NCBI RefSeq assembly: GCF_001422045.1
Contig: NZ_LMLW01000011.1
Location: 124,505-188,504, forward strand
From: Sphingomonas sp. Leaf242
GTDB taxonomy: Bacteria > Pseudomonadota > Alphaproteobacteria > Sphingomonadales > Sphingomonadaceae
DNA length: 64,000 nucleotides
Direction of reading: 5' to 3'
The first letter of the stretch is position 1; every line of letters starts with the position of its first letter. A program made the position numbers and the translations under genes. This document shows positions 47,056 to 56,543 of this stretch, one piece after another. Below the pieces are notes generated by a model. The model searched no databases. It worked only from the letters and a program-made list of their open reading frames with translations, and was not told the origin of the DNA.

Positions 47056-48258
47056 TCAGAGACCCAGAATGGCTTTAGAGATGATGTTCTTCTGGATCTC
47101 GTTCGACCCGCCGAAGATCGACAGTTTCCGGTTGTTGAAATAGCTCGGCGCCGCCATCGCCGCGTCCTCCGGGCCGACATCCTCGCCGTTCCACCCGGCC
47201 TCCAGAGCTTCGGGTATGTAGGGCGCCGCGTACGAGCCGTAAGCACGACGCGTCAGCGACGTAATCTCCTGGCGAATCTCGGTGCCCTTGATCTTGAGCA
47301 TCGAACTCTCCGCGCCGGGCGCACCGCCGCCCGCGACCGCCGCGAGCACGCGGAGGTTGGTCGTCTGCATGTTGGCCAGATCGATCTCGACCCGCGCCAT
47401 CCTCGCCGCGAACAGCGGATCGTCCGCCAGCGCACGCCCACCCTTCTTCTGCATCTGCGCGACCTCCTTCAGCCGCTCGAACGACGCGATCGAGAAGCCG
47501 ACGCCGGCGATGTTGGTGCGCTCGTAGGTCAGCAGATACTTGGCGTAGGTCCAGCCCATGTTCTCTTCGCCGACGAGGTTGGCGACCGGCACCTCGACGT
47601 CGGTGAAGAACACTTCGTTCACCTCCTGCTCGCCGTCGATCAGCGTGATCGGGCGGACTTCGATGCCGGGCGACTTCATGTCGATCAGCAGGAACGAGAT
47701 GCCTTCCTGCTTCTTCGCGGTCGCGTCGGTGCGGACGAGGCAGAAGATCATGTCGGCATGCTGGCCGAGCGTCGTCCACGTCTTCTGCCCGTTGACGACA
47801 TAGACGTCGCCCTTGCGAACGGCCGTCGTCTTCAAGCCCGCAAGATCGGAGCCCGCGCCCGGCTCCGAATACCCCTGGCACCACCAGTCGGAGCCGTCGA
47901 GGATCCGCGGCAGCCACTGCTTCTTCTGCTCTTCCGAGCCATATTTGATCAGCACCGGGCCGAGCATGTTGACGCCGAACGGTACGACGCGGGGCGCATG
48001 CGCGAGCGCGGACTCATTGTCGAAGATGAAGCGCTGGATCACGCTCCAGCCCGGACCGCCCCACTCCTCGGGCCAGTGGTTCGCCAACCAGCCGCGCTCG
48101 TTGAGGATCGCGTGCCATTCCTCCATGTCCGATTTCCGCAGCCGCTTGCCTTCGCGGACGAGGGTGGAAAGGCGGGTGGGAAGTTTGTCGCGGAAGAACG
48201 CGCGGACTTCCTCGCGGAAAGCTTCTTCCTCGGGCGTGAAGCTGAGATCCATGACCAT
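47056..48258 (-). CDS. Acyl-CoA dehydrogenase family protein, large subunit of a heteromeric pair
   Basis: 400 residues, FAD-binding block CQGYSEPGAGSDLAGLKT near residue 130 and WTTLGQHAD after it. The C-terminal motif reads SIFGGSNEIQKNI, with glycine at the glutamate position of standard enzymes; the glutamate in TYERTNIAG near residue 250 may serve as base, as in isovaleryl-CoA-type enzymes (inference). Nearest pattern is PimC-like. The ATG at 48258 has AGGAG 6 bp upstream. It starts the two-gene unit with the small subunit. Confidence 0.87.
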   Translation of the reverse strand: MVMDLSFTPEEEAFREEVRAFFRDKLPTRLSTLVREGKRLRKSDMEEWHAILNERGWLANHWPEEWGGPGWSVIQRFIFDNESALAHAPRVVPFGVNMLGPVLIKYGSEEQKKQWLPRILDGSDWWCQGYSEPGAGSDLAGLKTTAVRKGDVYVVNGQKTWTTLGQHADMIFCLVRTDATAKKQEGISFLLIDMKSPGIEVRPITLIDGEQEVNEVFFTDVEVPVANLVGEENMGWTYAKYLLTYERTNIAGVGFSIASFERLKEVAQMQKKGGRALADDPLFAARMARVEIDLANMQTTNLRVLAAVAGGGAPGAESSMLKIKGTEIRQEITSLTRRAYGSYAAPYIPEALEAGWNGEDVGPEDAAMAAPSYFNNRKLSIFGGSNEIQKNIISKAILGL

Positions 48259-48384
48259 GTGACTCCTGATGTTGGAGCCTGTGTGCCACAGTCGATCGTG
48301 GAATTGAAGGACCGGTATGGTCCGAAACGAAGAAAATGCAGTGCCGAACGACGCAGGTTAATCCGGACGGTATCGCCGCCCACT

Positions 48385-48467
48385 CGTCATCCTGACGAAA
48401 GTCAGGACCCAGGATAACAGGCGCTAACGGTCCTGGCTCGGGGTCCTGACTTTCGTCAGGATGACGG
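48385..48467. repeat. Palindromic repeat, family 2 copy E
   Basis: 83-bp hairpin of the same family, between the porin stop (48474) and the acyl-CoA dehydrogenase start. As both flanking genes are on the minus strand it is likely a terminator for the porin-dctA transcript. Confidence 0.9.
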
Positions 48468-48473
48468 AGCGGA

Positions 48474-50012
48474 TCAGAACCGGTAGCTGATCCAGCCGGC
48501 GAGGAAGTCGGAGTTCTTGTACCCCGCATTCGTCAGCGCAGGCCCCGCGATCAGATGCTCGTACCGCCCGGTGAACGACAGCCGCGAGGTGAACGGGTAC
48601 ACTGCCTGGAACCGCAGCGTATCGGCGATCTTCTTGCCCCCGAAATTCTGCGTGCCGGCAAACGCCGAACCATTCGCCCGGTACACCGCATCGCTCGTCG
48701 AATCGCGCCACGAGCGCTGATATTCCGCGGTCAGCCGCAGCTTGTCGAACACACTGAACGTCACGTTCGGCGCCAGCGCGATCAGGTTGGTCGGCGTCGC
48801 GAACAACTGGTAGCTGTAATAGATGTTGTTGCCGAACGGTGCGAGCGAGTTGCGCAACGTGCCCTTGCCATAGGCGCCACCACCGCTCGCATAATCGGCG
48901 TGGAAGCCGACGCGCGGTGCCGACTTGCCCTCGCCGAGCTTGTAGGTCTGCGCCAGCAGGATCAGCCACGCCTTGATCGAGCGGTTGTCGTACGAACCGC
49001 CCTGATAGTTGATCGTCCAGTCGAGATTGACCGGCCCCGCATCGCCCCAGACGTGCAGGCCGTAGAAGTTGCGGACTTCGCGCGCATTGTCGGTGCCCCA
49101 AACCGCCGCACGATTACGCAGGCGCCAGAGGAACGGATCGACGTACAACTTCGAGCCCCCGAACAGCGTCTCCGGCACGACGATGCCCGTCGAGATGCCC
49201 GAGAACCGCCGCGCGCTCTCCGCATTGTCATCCTGAGTACCGCCATTGCCATACGCGGTCGGCTTGAAGTCGAACACGTCGGCGCGGACGCCAGCGGTGC
49301 GCGCCCAGGCGCGGAAGCCGTTGAAGCCGAAGAACAAGGTGTTGTTGTCGCGCGGCACGACCAGCAGGTTGGGACCGTCGGCAAACGTCTGGCGGCCATA
49401 ACGCACGCCGACATCGACATCGGCGACCGTGCCGGTCAGATCGACGAATGCCTGCTGCACCGCCAGCTTGTTGCGCAGGTTCGGCAGCGCGGTGCCGAGA
49501 TTCTGCCCCTCCAGCGTGCCATGCGCGAGTTCGCCATAGAAGCGCAGATGCTTGCCAACGTGCAGATCGGCACCCCCGAACAGGCGAAGGATATCCTGTC
49601 GCTGCGCTTCGGCATCGCGCAGATTGGGGTTGGTCGTCTCGTTGACGCGGAACCGCGCCTCGCCCGACAGCGTCAGATAGACGTCGCCGTCGCCCGCCAG
49701 CGAGATGAACTTCAGCTGGTCGACGATGTCCTTGCGCTTTTTCGGATCGCGCAGCTTCGACCAGTCCTCGGCCCAACGCGACTGGTTGTAACCACCCGCC
49801 GTCACGCCGTCGCCGACCGCGGCATTGGGATAGCTCTCGGCGATCGGCGACGCTTCGGCGGTGCTCGACACATCCTTGGCGCCGATATTGGCCGGGCGTG
49901 ACGGCGGCGCCTCGGCCTGCGCGGTGGCGACATTCGCGAATGCGAAGATCGAGAGCGCGGACGTGGCAAGGCCGGCCGCGTGCCGCAAGCGGCGCATCGT
50001 CATCGAGGTCAT
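48474..50012 (-). CDS. Outer-membrane porin of the alginate-export (AlgE-like) family
   Basis: 512 residues. Signal peptide of about 30 residues ending ATAQAE, then a barrel with repeated GGxxLHVGKHLRFYGELAHG and QTFADGPNLLVVPRDNNT segments and the C-terminal aromatic end ISYRF. The PF13372-type alginate export fold covers several monomeric porins for small anions, so it need not handle alginate. The start at 50012 has GGAAC 8 bp upstream. It lies 52 bp after dctA on the same strand, so it may let dicarboxylates through the outer membrane. Confidence 0.82.
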   Translation of the reverse strand: MTSMTMRRLRHAAGLATSALSIFAFANVATAQAEAPPSRPANIGAKDVSSTAEASPIAESYPNAAVGDGVTAGGYNQSRWAEDWSKLRDPKKRKDIVDQLKFISLAGDGDVYLTLSGEARFRVNETTNPNLRDAEAQRQDILRLFGGADLHVGKHLRFYGELAHGTLEGQNLGTALPNLRNKLAVQQAFVDLTGTVADVDVGVRYGRQTFADGPNLLVVPRDNNTLFFGFNGFRAWARTAGVRADVFDFKPTAYGNGGTQDDNAESARRFSGISTGIVVPETLFGGSKLYVDPFLWRLRNRAAVWGTDNAREVRNFYGLHVWGDAGPVNLDWTINYQGGSYDNRSIKAWLILLAQTYKLGEGKSAPRVGFHADYASGGGAYGKGTLRNSLAPFGNNIYYSYQLFATPTNLIALAPNVTFSVFDKLRLTAEYQRSWRDSTSDAVYRANGSAFAGTQNFGGKKIADTLRFQAVYPFTSRLSFTGRYEHLIAGPALTNAGYKNSDFLAGWISYRF

Positions 50013-50064
50013 AAGCAAGTTCCGGTACTGGCGAACGGGAACGGACTGGCCGTCCCCGCCGGCA

Positions 50065-51411
50065 TCAATGGGCGGTAGCAGCGGCGGGGATTGCCGCCGG
50101 CACGAACTCGGGAAGCTTGCCCGACAGCGCAGCATCGAGCTTGTCGCGGTCGAGACCACCTTCCCAACGGGCGACCACGATCGTCGCGACCGCGTTGCCG
50201 ATGAAGTTGGTGAGGCTGCGGCACTCGCTCATGAAGCGATCGACGCCAAGGATCAGCGCCATGCCCGCGATCGGCACCGTCGGCACGATCGACAACGTCG
50301 CGGCCAGGGTGATGAAGCCGGCGCCGGTAACGCCCGCCGCACCCTTCGACGAGATCATCGCAACGACCAGCAGAAGCAGTTCCTGGCCGAGCGTCAGGTG
50401 CGTGTTGGTCGCCTGCGCGATGAACAGCGCCGCCAGCGTCATGTAGATGTTGGTACCGTCGAGGTTGAACGAATATCCGGTCGGCACGACCAGCCCGACG
50501 ACCGACTTCTCGCAGCCTGCCGCCTCCATCTTCTGGATCAGGTTGGGCAGTGCGGCTTCCGACGAGGACGTCCCGAGCACCAACAGCAACTCGGCCTTCA
50601 GATACTTGATCAGCTTGAAGATCGAGAAGCCGGTCAGCCGTGCGACCGTGCCGAGGATGACGATCACGAACAGCGCCGCGGTCAGATAGAAGGTCGCGAC
50701 CAGTGCACCCAGATTGGCGAGGCTGCCGATCCCGTATTTGCCGATCGTGAACGCGATCGCGCCGAACGCACCGAGCGGGGCTGCGCGCATCAGGATGCCG
50801 ACCAGCTTGAACACGATCAGGCTGAGGCGCTCGAGGAAGTTCAACACCGGCTTTGCGGGCTCGCCGACCAGGCTCAGCGAGATGCCGAACAGGATCGCGA
50901 CGAGCAGGATCTGGAGGATGTTGCCCTCGGTGAACGCGCTGACCATCGTGTCCGGGATGATGCTCATCAGGAACCCGGTGATCGTCGTCTCGTGCGCCTT
51001 CACGGTGTAGTCGGCGATGCCCTTGGTATCGAGCGTGGCAGCGTCGATGTTCATCCCCGCGCCTGGCTGGACGACGTTGGCGACGATCAGGCCGACGATC
51101 AGCGCCAGCGTTGAAAAGAACAGGAAGTAGGCGAACGCCTTGCCCGCGACACGACCGACCGAGCCGAGCTCCTTCATCCCGGCGATACCGGTGACGAGCG
51201 TCAGGAAGATCACCGGTGCGATGATCATCTTCACCAGCTTGATGAACGCGTCGCCGAGCGGCTTCAGCGCCGCACCATAGGTCGGATAGAAATGCCCGAG
51301 CGCCGCGCCGAGCGCGATCGCGATCAGGACCTGGATATAGAGCTGGCCGCTCCAGCGCTTCCGCGCAGGCGTTTCCGCGACGCCATATGTCTGGGTGGGT
51401 AGGGTCAACAT
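50065..51411 (-). CDS. dctA: C4-dicarboxylate/H+ symporter
   Basis: 448 residues with about eight to nine membrane helices. Family marks: [17 protein letters not shown] near residue 60, the serine-rich loop [16 protein letters not shown] near residue 275, and [21 protein letters not shown] near residue 310. It imports succinate, fumarate and malate. Ribosome site AGGAGG precedes the ATG. Divergent from dctB-dctD, which should control it. Confidence 0.95.
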   Translation of the reverse strand: MLTLPTQTYGVAETPARKRWSGQLYIQVLIAIALGAALGHFYPTYGAALKPLGDAFIKLVKMIIAPVIFLTLVTGIAGMKELGSVGRVAGKAFAYFLFFSTLALIVGLIVANVVQPGAGMNIDAATLDTKGIADYTVKAHETTITGFLMSIIPDTMVSAFTEGNILQILLVAILFGISLSLVGEPAKPVLNFLERLSLIVFKLVGILMRAAPLGAFGAIAFTIGKYGIGSLANLGALVATFYLTAALFVIVILGTVARLTGFSIFKLIKYLKAELLLVLGTSSSEAALPNLIQKMEAAGCEKSVVGLVVPTGYSFNLDGTNIYMTLAALFIAQATNTHLTLGQELLLLVVAMISSKGAAGVTGAGFITLAATLSIVPTVPIAGMALILGVDRFMSECRSLTNFIGNAVATIVVARWEGGLDRDKLDAALSGKLPEFVPAAIPAAATAH

Positions 51412-51595
51412 CGCCTCCTGCTATCCTCGTCCACTCACGCGGGACGTTATGTACGACGGTAATGCCGGGCCGAACCGAGGACTACAAGACCAGTCCCTTC
51501 AGCGCTTAGAACGTTGGTTTTTAGCCATTTATAAGCATACCCATTGTTCGGACGTGTGGAAATCGCCGCGTTTCACCAATGGCGCGGCCAGTGCG

Positions 51596-51613
51596 TGTGT
51601 GATAATCCGCACA
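51596..51613. promoter_or_regulatory. Possible DctD-type binding site in the dctA-dctB promoter
   Basis: TGTGTGATAATCCGCACA, an imperfect dyad ending CCGCACA, lies just before the dctB ATG. It resembles the TGTGCGG-N4-CCGCACA dyads I recall for DctD upstream sites in rhizobia (16 of 18 positions agree). It is far (about 185 bp) from the dctA start. Confidence 0.4.
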
Positions 51614-51615
51614 AA

Positions 51616-53400
51616 ATGACGCGACTCCGATCTCCCCTTTTCGTCACGGCGTTGACGGTGCTGATGGCGTTCGCGGCGCTTGGTGTGATCGTCGCGGGAG
51701 TCGCCTCGATCTACGGCCAGCGCGCCGCCGAAGACGCGCGCGCGGGCGTGCGGATGCGCGCGGTCCAGCAGACGCGGAGCAACCTTCGCCTGCTCGAAGC
51801 CGAGTTGCAGACCTATCGCCTGTTGCCGATCATGCTCGGCGAATACCCCGACGTCCGCGCGGCACTCGCGTCGGGCAAGGTCGACCCGGCGCTCAACACC
51901 AAGCTCGCGCTGCTGGCCGAGCGCACCGGCGCCCCCGTGATCTACGCACTCGATACGCAGGGCATGACGATCGCCGCTTCGAACGCCGGCCGCCCGGACA
52001 GCTTCCTCGGCCACGACTACCGCTTCCGCGACTATTTCACCAAGGCGATGGCGTCAGGCGCAACCGAGTTCTTCGCGCTCGGCAGCGTCAGCGGGCGGCC
52101 TGGCCTGTACCTATCGCGACGGATCGACCGCGCCGGTCGACCGCTCGGCGTGGTCGTGGTCAAGGTCGAGTTCGAGAAGATCGCGCGCGCGTGGGTCCAG
52201 GACCGGATGGCGACCTTCGTCACCGATCCCGACGGCGTCATCCTGATCTCCAGCGATCCGAAGCTCGAATTTCGAACCACCCGCCCGCTCTCGCCTTCGC
52301 GTCGCGCCGAGCTGGTCGAGACGCGTCAGTTCGGGACGTCGCCCCTGGCCCCCGCCCCACTGACGCTTGCCGACGGGGTTTCACGGCTACCCGACAGATC
52401 GCCGGCGATCACGGTATCGCTGCCGGTACCGATCTCGGGCTGGCGGCTGGTGCATATGGAGCCGCTCGACGCCGCCCTGCGCACAGCCGCGGCACGCACG
52501 CGCTGGGCAACCGCGATCGCCGCGATGCTGACGATCGCCGCGATACTCGGCGCATGGTGGCTCTACGAGCGGCGCAAGCGCAACGTCGGCGCGCGCGCGG
52601 AACTGGAAGCGGAGGTCGCCCGCCGCACCGCCGAGCTCCGCGCCACCGCCGACCGCCTCCAGATCGAGGTCGAGCAGCGCGAGGCCTCCGATCAGCGGTT
52701 CCGTCAGGCACGCGAAGAGCTGGCGCACGCCAACCGCGTCGGCTCGATCGGCACGATCACCGCCAGCGTCGCGCACGAGATCAACCAGCCCGTCGCCGCG
52801 ATCCGCACCTTCGCCGACAACGCCGCCGCCTTCCTCGACCGCGGCGAACCGGCACGCGCGGCGACCAACCTCCAGTCGATCGTCGACCTCACCAGCCGGA
52901 TCGGCACGATCACCGCCGGGCTTAGGCGCTATGCCCGGCGCGGCGCAGGATCGATCGGCCCCGTCGCGCTGGACGAGGCCATCGACGGCGTCCGCCTGCT
53001 GATCGGCGACCGCTTCCGCGCGAAGGGCGTGACGCTCGACCTGCCGAACGGTCCCGAGGCGCGACTGACCGTGATCGCCGGCCGCGTCCGCCTAGAGCAG
53101 GTGCTGGTCAACCTCCTCCAGAACGCGCTCGACGCGGTCGCCGACCGCCGCGATGCCCGCGTAAGCGTCACGGTCGGTCGGAAAGGCCGCGATGTCGTGC
53201 TGACCGTCGCCGACAACGGTCCCGGCATCGAAGCCGATATTGCCGACCACCTCTTCACCCCGTTCGCGACGAGCAAGAAGGACGGCCTCGGCCTCGGCCT
53301 CGGCATCGCGCGCGACATCATGACCGAGTTCGGCGGCACGCTCGACCTCGTCCCCGCTCCAGAAGGCGCCATCTTTCGTATGATCCTGGTGAAGGCATGA
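51616..53400 (+). CDS. dctB: Sensor histidine kinase for C4-dicarboxylates
   Basis: 594 residues. A first membrane helix (about 12-35), a periplasmic double-PAS ligand region (to about residue 290), a second helix (about 295-315), a coiled-coil HAMP-like linker, the phospho-acceptor histidine in ASVAHEINQPVAAIRTFADN near residue 388 and an ATPase domain with NLLQNALDA and GLGLGLGIARDI. This is the DctB/NtrB type with a HEIN box. The ATG at 51616 follows the DctD-like site. dctD overlaps by 4 bp. Confidence 0.93.
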   Translation: MTRLRSPLFVTALTVLMAFAALGVIVAGVASIYGQRAAEDARAGVRMRAVQQTRSNLRLLEAELQTYRLLPIMLGEYPDVRAALASGKVDPALNTKLALLAERTGAPVIYALDTQGMTIAASNAGRPDSFLGHDYRFRDYFTKAMASGATEFFALGSVSGRPGLYLSRRIDRAGRPLGVVVVKVEFEKIARAWVQDRMATFVTDPDGVILISSDPKLEFRTTRPLSPSRRAELVETRQFGTSPLAPAPLTLADGVSRLPDRSPAITVSLPVPISGWRLVHMEPLDAALRTAAARTRWATAIAAMLTIAAILGAWWLYERRKRNVGARAELEAEVARRTAELRATADRLQIEVEQREASDQRFRQAREELAHANRVGSIGTITASVAHEINQPVAAIRTFADNAAAFLDRGEPARAATNLQSIVDLTSRIGTITAGLRRYARRGAGSIGPVALDEAIDGVRLLIGDRFRAKGVTLDLPNGPEARLTVIAGRVRLEQVLVNLLQNALDAVADRRDARVSVTVGRKGRDVVLTVADNGPGIEADIADHLFTPFATSKKDGLGLGLGIARDIMTEFGGTLDLVPAPEGAIFRMILVKA

Positions 53401-54734
53401 GCGAGCAGGCCGTTCTGCTCGTCGACGACGACGACGTGTTGCGCGGTGCGCTCGAGCAATCGTTCGAACTCGCCGGGATCGCCGTGATCGCCGAGCGCGA
53501 TCCGACCGTCGCTCTTGCCCGCGTGACCGCCGGGTTCGACGGCGCGGTGGTGTCCGACATCCGCATGCCGAAGATGGACGGGCTCGAACTCTTCCGCCGG
53601 ATCGCCGCGATCGACCACGAGATCCCGGTGCTGCTGATGACCGGCCACGGCGATGTCGCGATGGCGGTCGCCGCGCTCAAGAACGGCGCGTTCGACTTCA
53701 TCCCGAAACCCTTCGCGACGGACCATTTGATTGCGGGTGCCAGGCGTGCGCTCGAAATGCGCCGCCTCGTGCTCGACAACCGCCGTCTCCGCGCCGCCGC
53801 GGAGGAAACGATCGGTGCCGAACCCCTGATCGGCGAGACCCCGGTGATGGTCCGCCTCCGCGAGACGATGCGCCAGATCGCGCAGGCCGACATCGACGTG
53901 CTGGTCGAAGGCGAGACCGGCACCGGCAAGGAACTCGTCGCGGTCCTGCTCCACCGCTGGAGCAACCGCCGCTCGCGCCCGTTCGTCGCGGTCAACTGCG
54001 CCGCGCTACCCGAGGCGGTCGCGGAGATCGAGCTGTTCGGCCACGACGGCGACTCCCGCCTGCCCCGCACCGGCCGGATCGAGGCCTCGAACCGCGGCAC
54101 GCTGTTCCTCGACGAGATCGAGAGCACGCTGCCGGCGTTTCAGGCAAAACTGCTCCGTGTGCTGGAAGAGCGCGAGGTAATGCCGGTCGGTGGCGACCTG
54201 CCACGGGCGCTCGACCTGCGCGTGATCGCCGCCGCCAAACCCGGCCTCGAACAGGCGGTAGAAGAAGGCCGCTTCCGCGCCGACCTCCTGTTCCGCCTCG
54301 ATGCGGTCCGCCTGCGCATCCCGCCGCTCAGAGAACGCCGCGACGACATTCCGCTGCTGTTCGGCCATTTGCTCCACCAGGCAGCAGAACGGTTCGGCCG
54401 CGAGGTCCCGACGATCGACACCGCGACGCTCGCGTATCTCGGCCAGCACGACTGGCCCGGCAACGTCCGCGAACTCGACAACCTCGCCAAGCGTCTCGTG
54501 CTCCGAGTCGAGGCGGAAGAGGCGGTCGACGAAGACAGCGACATCCCCCTCCCCGCCCGCGTCGACAAGTTCGAGGAAGCGACGATCCGCGCCGTGCTGC
54601 AACAGGTGAGTGGCGACGTGCGGTCTGCGCTGGCAGCGCTCGGCATCCCGCGAAAGACATTCTACGACAAGCTCAAGCGCCACGACATCGACGTCGAGGC
54701 CTACCGCCCGACCAAATCTCCCCCGTCATCCTGA
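53397..54734 (+). CDS. dctD: NtrC-type response regulator DctD lacking the GAFTGA motif
   Basis: 445 residues. Receiver with phospho-aspartate in VVSDIRMPKMDG near residue 53 and KPFAT; AAA+ domain with Walker A EGETGTGKELVA near residue 178 and Walker B GTLFLDEIE; C-terminal helix-turn-helix DVRSALAALGIPRKTFYDKLKRH. The stretch after ELFGH reads DGDSRLPRTGRIE, so the sigma-54-contacting GAFTGA loop is missing and the segment is four residues short. It may therefore not activate sigma-54 promoters (see findings). Its stop codon lies inside the palindrome at 54723-54806. Confidence 0.92.
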   Translation: MSEQAVLLVDDDDVLRGALEQSFELAGIAVIAERDPTVALARVTAGFDGAVVSDIRMPKMDGLELFRRIAAIDHEIPVLLMTGHGDVAMAVAALKNGAFDFIPKPFATDHLIAGARRALEMRRLVLDNRRLRAAAEETIGAEPLIGETPVMVRLRETMRQIAQADIDVLVEGETGTGKELVAVLLHRWSNRRSRPFVAVNCAALPEAVAEIELFGHDGDSRLPRTGRIEASNRGTLFLDEIESTLPAFQAKLLRVLEEREVMPVGGDLPRALDLRVIAAAKPGLEQAVEEGRFRADLLFRLDAVRLRIPPLRERRDDIPLLFGHLLHQAAERFGREVPTIDTATLAYLGQHDWPGNVRELDNLAKRLVLRVEAEEAVDEDSDIPLPARVDKFEEATIRAVLQQVSGDVRSALAALGIPRKTFYDKLKRHDIDVEAYRPTKSPPSS

Positions 54735-54806
54735 CGAAAGTCAGGACCCAGAGCCACGACCGCTGTCCCCTGTAACCCTGGGTCCTGACTTTCGTCAGGA
54801 TGACGG
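54723..54806. repeat. Palindromic repeat, family 2 copy F, overlapping the dctD stop
   Basis: 84-bp hairpin. The left edge CCGTCATCCTGACG codes the last residues (PSS) and the TGA of dctD. It fills the gap to the convergent AbrB-family gene. Confidence 0.92.
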
Positions 54807-54825
54807 CGGTATGTGAGGCCCGCCG

Positions 54826-55884
54826 CTAAGTCGGAATAACCGGCGGCGGCACACCGCCCTGCCGCGTCGCCACGAACTTCGCGAGCGGTGGCCCGATCAG
54901 CAACACGCCCAGAAACCGCAGCACCTGAAGCGCCATCACGAACGGCACATCTACCGGGCTAGACGCAGCGATGATCGCGACCGAATCCATCCCGCCCGGA
55001 CTAGTCGCCAGATACGCGGTAACCGGATCGATCCCCCACCACCGCGTCAACGCCGCCGCGATCCCGCCACAGAACGCGATCAGCAGCGCCACCGACAACA
55101 GGATCCGCGGCATCGCCTTCCCCGCCACCCGCAGCGTATCGCGCGTGAACGACAACCCGATCCGCCACCCGACCACTGCATAGCTGATCGCGAGCAGCCA
55201 CTGCGGCAACACTGGCTGCGCGACACCAGTGACATTGAGCGCCGCCCCCGCCACGAGCGACCCGAGCAGCGCACCGGCGGGAAGCTTCAGCACGACGCCA
55301 ACACTCGCACCGACACCGGCAATCGCGATCGTCCGCAGCACGGCGACCGGATCAACCGACGCAAACCACGTGCCCGCAACATGATGCCCGCTCCCGCCGC
55401 CGACCATCACCGCCGCCAGCACCGACGCGACCACCGCCACGCTCACCACCCGCGTGTAGGTCATCACCGCGACCAGCCGCGAGTCCGCGCCGTAGGCCTG
55501 CGCCATCAACACCATCGCGCTCGCCGCACCCGGCGTCGATCCCCACACCGCGACGGTCCCCGGCAACACCTGCCACCGGCTCAGCAGATAGCCGAGCACA
55601 CTGCTAGCGGCGAGGGTGACGAAATTGACCATCAGGAAAACCGGCCAGTGATCCGCCACCGTCGCGACGATCCCCGTGGTGATCGACCCCGCGATCAGCG
55701 TCCCGACCGCGGCCTGAGCGCCGCGAAACGCAGACGTCGGCACGCTCAGCGACCACCCCCGCACCGCCAGCACGACCGCGGCTACCATCGGCCCCAGCAG
55801 CAACCCCGCAGGCAGCCCAACAACCTCCAGCACCCCGGCAATCACCGCCGACAGCGCGATCAAGACGGCCCAGCGCCAGATCAT
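54826..55884 (-). CDS. AbrB family transporter-like membrane protein
   Basis: 352 residues with about ten hydrophobic helices in two duplicated halves. The halves repeat a pattern such as LPAGLLLGPMVAAVVLAVRGW (first, split here) and LPAGALLGSLVAGAALN (second). This is the bacterial AbrB (ammonia monooxygenase regulator-named) membrane family, whose transport role is unproven. ATG at 55884 overlaps the stop of the preceding methyltransferase-like gene by 4 bp. Convergent with dctD. Confidence 0.85.
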   Translation of the reverse strand: MIWRWAVLIALSAVIAGVLEVVGLPAGLLLGPMVAAVVLAVRGWSLSVPTSAFRGAQAAVGTLIAGSITTGIVATVADHWPVFLMVNFVTLAASSVLGYLLSRWQVLPGTVAVWGSTPGAASAMVLMAQAYGADSRLVAVMTYTRVVSVAVVASVLAAVMVGGGSGHHVAGTWFASVDPVAVLRTIAIAGVGASVGVVLKLPAGALLGSLVAGAALNVTGVAQPVLPQWLLAISYAVVGWRIGLSFTRDTLRVAGKAMPRILLSVALLIAFCGGIAAALTRWWGIDPVTAYLATSPGGMDSVAIIAASSPVDVPFVMALQVLRFLGVLLIGPPLAKFVATRQGGVPPPVIPT

Positions 55885-56543
55885 GCCCTGGTGGCGAACC
55901 AGATCGTGTGCCGCGCGCCGCCCTTCCGCGTCGCCCGCGCAATCATTTCGTCGACCGCGAAACCCGCTTCGGCAAGCCGGGTAGCGAACGGCTTGCTCGG
56001 CGCGGACGACCACACGGCAAGCACACCGCCCGGCCGCAAAGCCGCTCGCGCCAGAGACAATCCGCGCGCTCCGTAAAGTCGATCGTTACCCGGCCGCGAA
56101 ATCCCGTCCGGACCGTTATCGACATCAAGCAGGATCGCGTCCCAATCACCCTCCGCGATCGCCGCGGCGACATCGCCCTCGAAAATGCGCGTCCGCGGAT
56201 CGGTCAGGCTGTCCCCGTGCAGCGCCGCCATAGGCCCGCGCGCCCATTCGATCACCGCCGGCACGATCTCCGCCACAACTACCTCCGCGTCAGGCCCAAG
56301 CCGAGCCAGCGCCGCGCGAAGGGTAAACCCCATCCCGAGCCCACCAATCAGCATCCGCACGCCCGGCCGCACACCGATCCGGTCGCACGCCTGCTCCGCC
56401 AGCGCCTCTTCCGACCCGCTAAGCCGACTGTTCATCAACTCGTTCGCACCGAGCATGATCGAGAACTCGGCACCACGCTGGAGCAAGCGAAGCTCACCCC
56501 CGCCCGGCACCTGCGCCGTCCCGAGAAGCACGCGAGGGATCAT
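55881..56543 (-). CDS. Spermidine-synthase-like protein (methyltransferase fold)
   Basis: 220 residues of the SpeE-like fold. Seen: MLIGGLGMGFTLRAAL (SAM/dcSAM-binding glycine loop) near residue 65, VVVAEIVPAVIEWARG with an acidic end, and LLDVDNGPDG near residue 135. It lacks the diamine-site GGGDG of true spermidine synthases, so substrate is unknown. The ATG at 56543 overlaps the Hsp70 stop (ATGA), and the stop overlaps AbrB, which makes a tight three-gene unit. Confidence 0.8.
   Translation of the reverse strand: MIPRVLLGTAQVPGGGELRLLQRGAEFSIMLGANELMNSRLSGSEEALAEQACDRIGVRPGVRMLIGGLGMGFTLRAALARLGPDAEVVVAEIVPAVIEWARGPMAALHGDSLTDPRTRIFEGDVAAAIAEGDWDAILLDVDNGPDGISRPGNDRLYGARGLSLARAALRPGGVLAVWSSAPSKPFATRLAEAGFAVDEMIARATRKGGARHTIWFATRA

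Noticed and set aside
51575..51590. Possible sigma-54 promoter before dctA (TGGC...TTGG on the minus strand)
   Set aside because: The spacing GG-N10-GG is right, but the -12 element lacks GC and most -24 positions fail; too weak to support.
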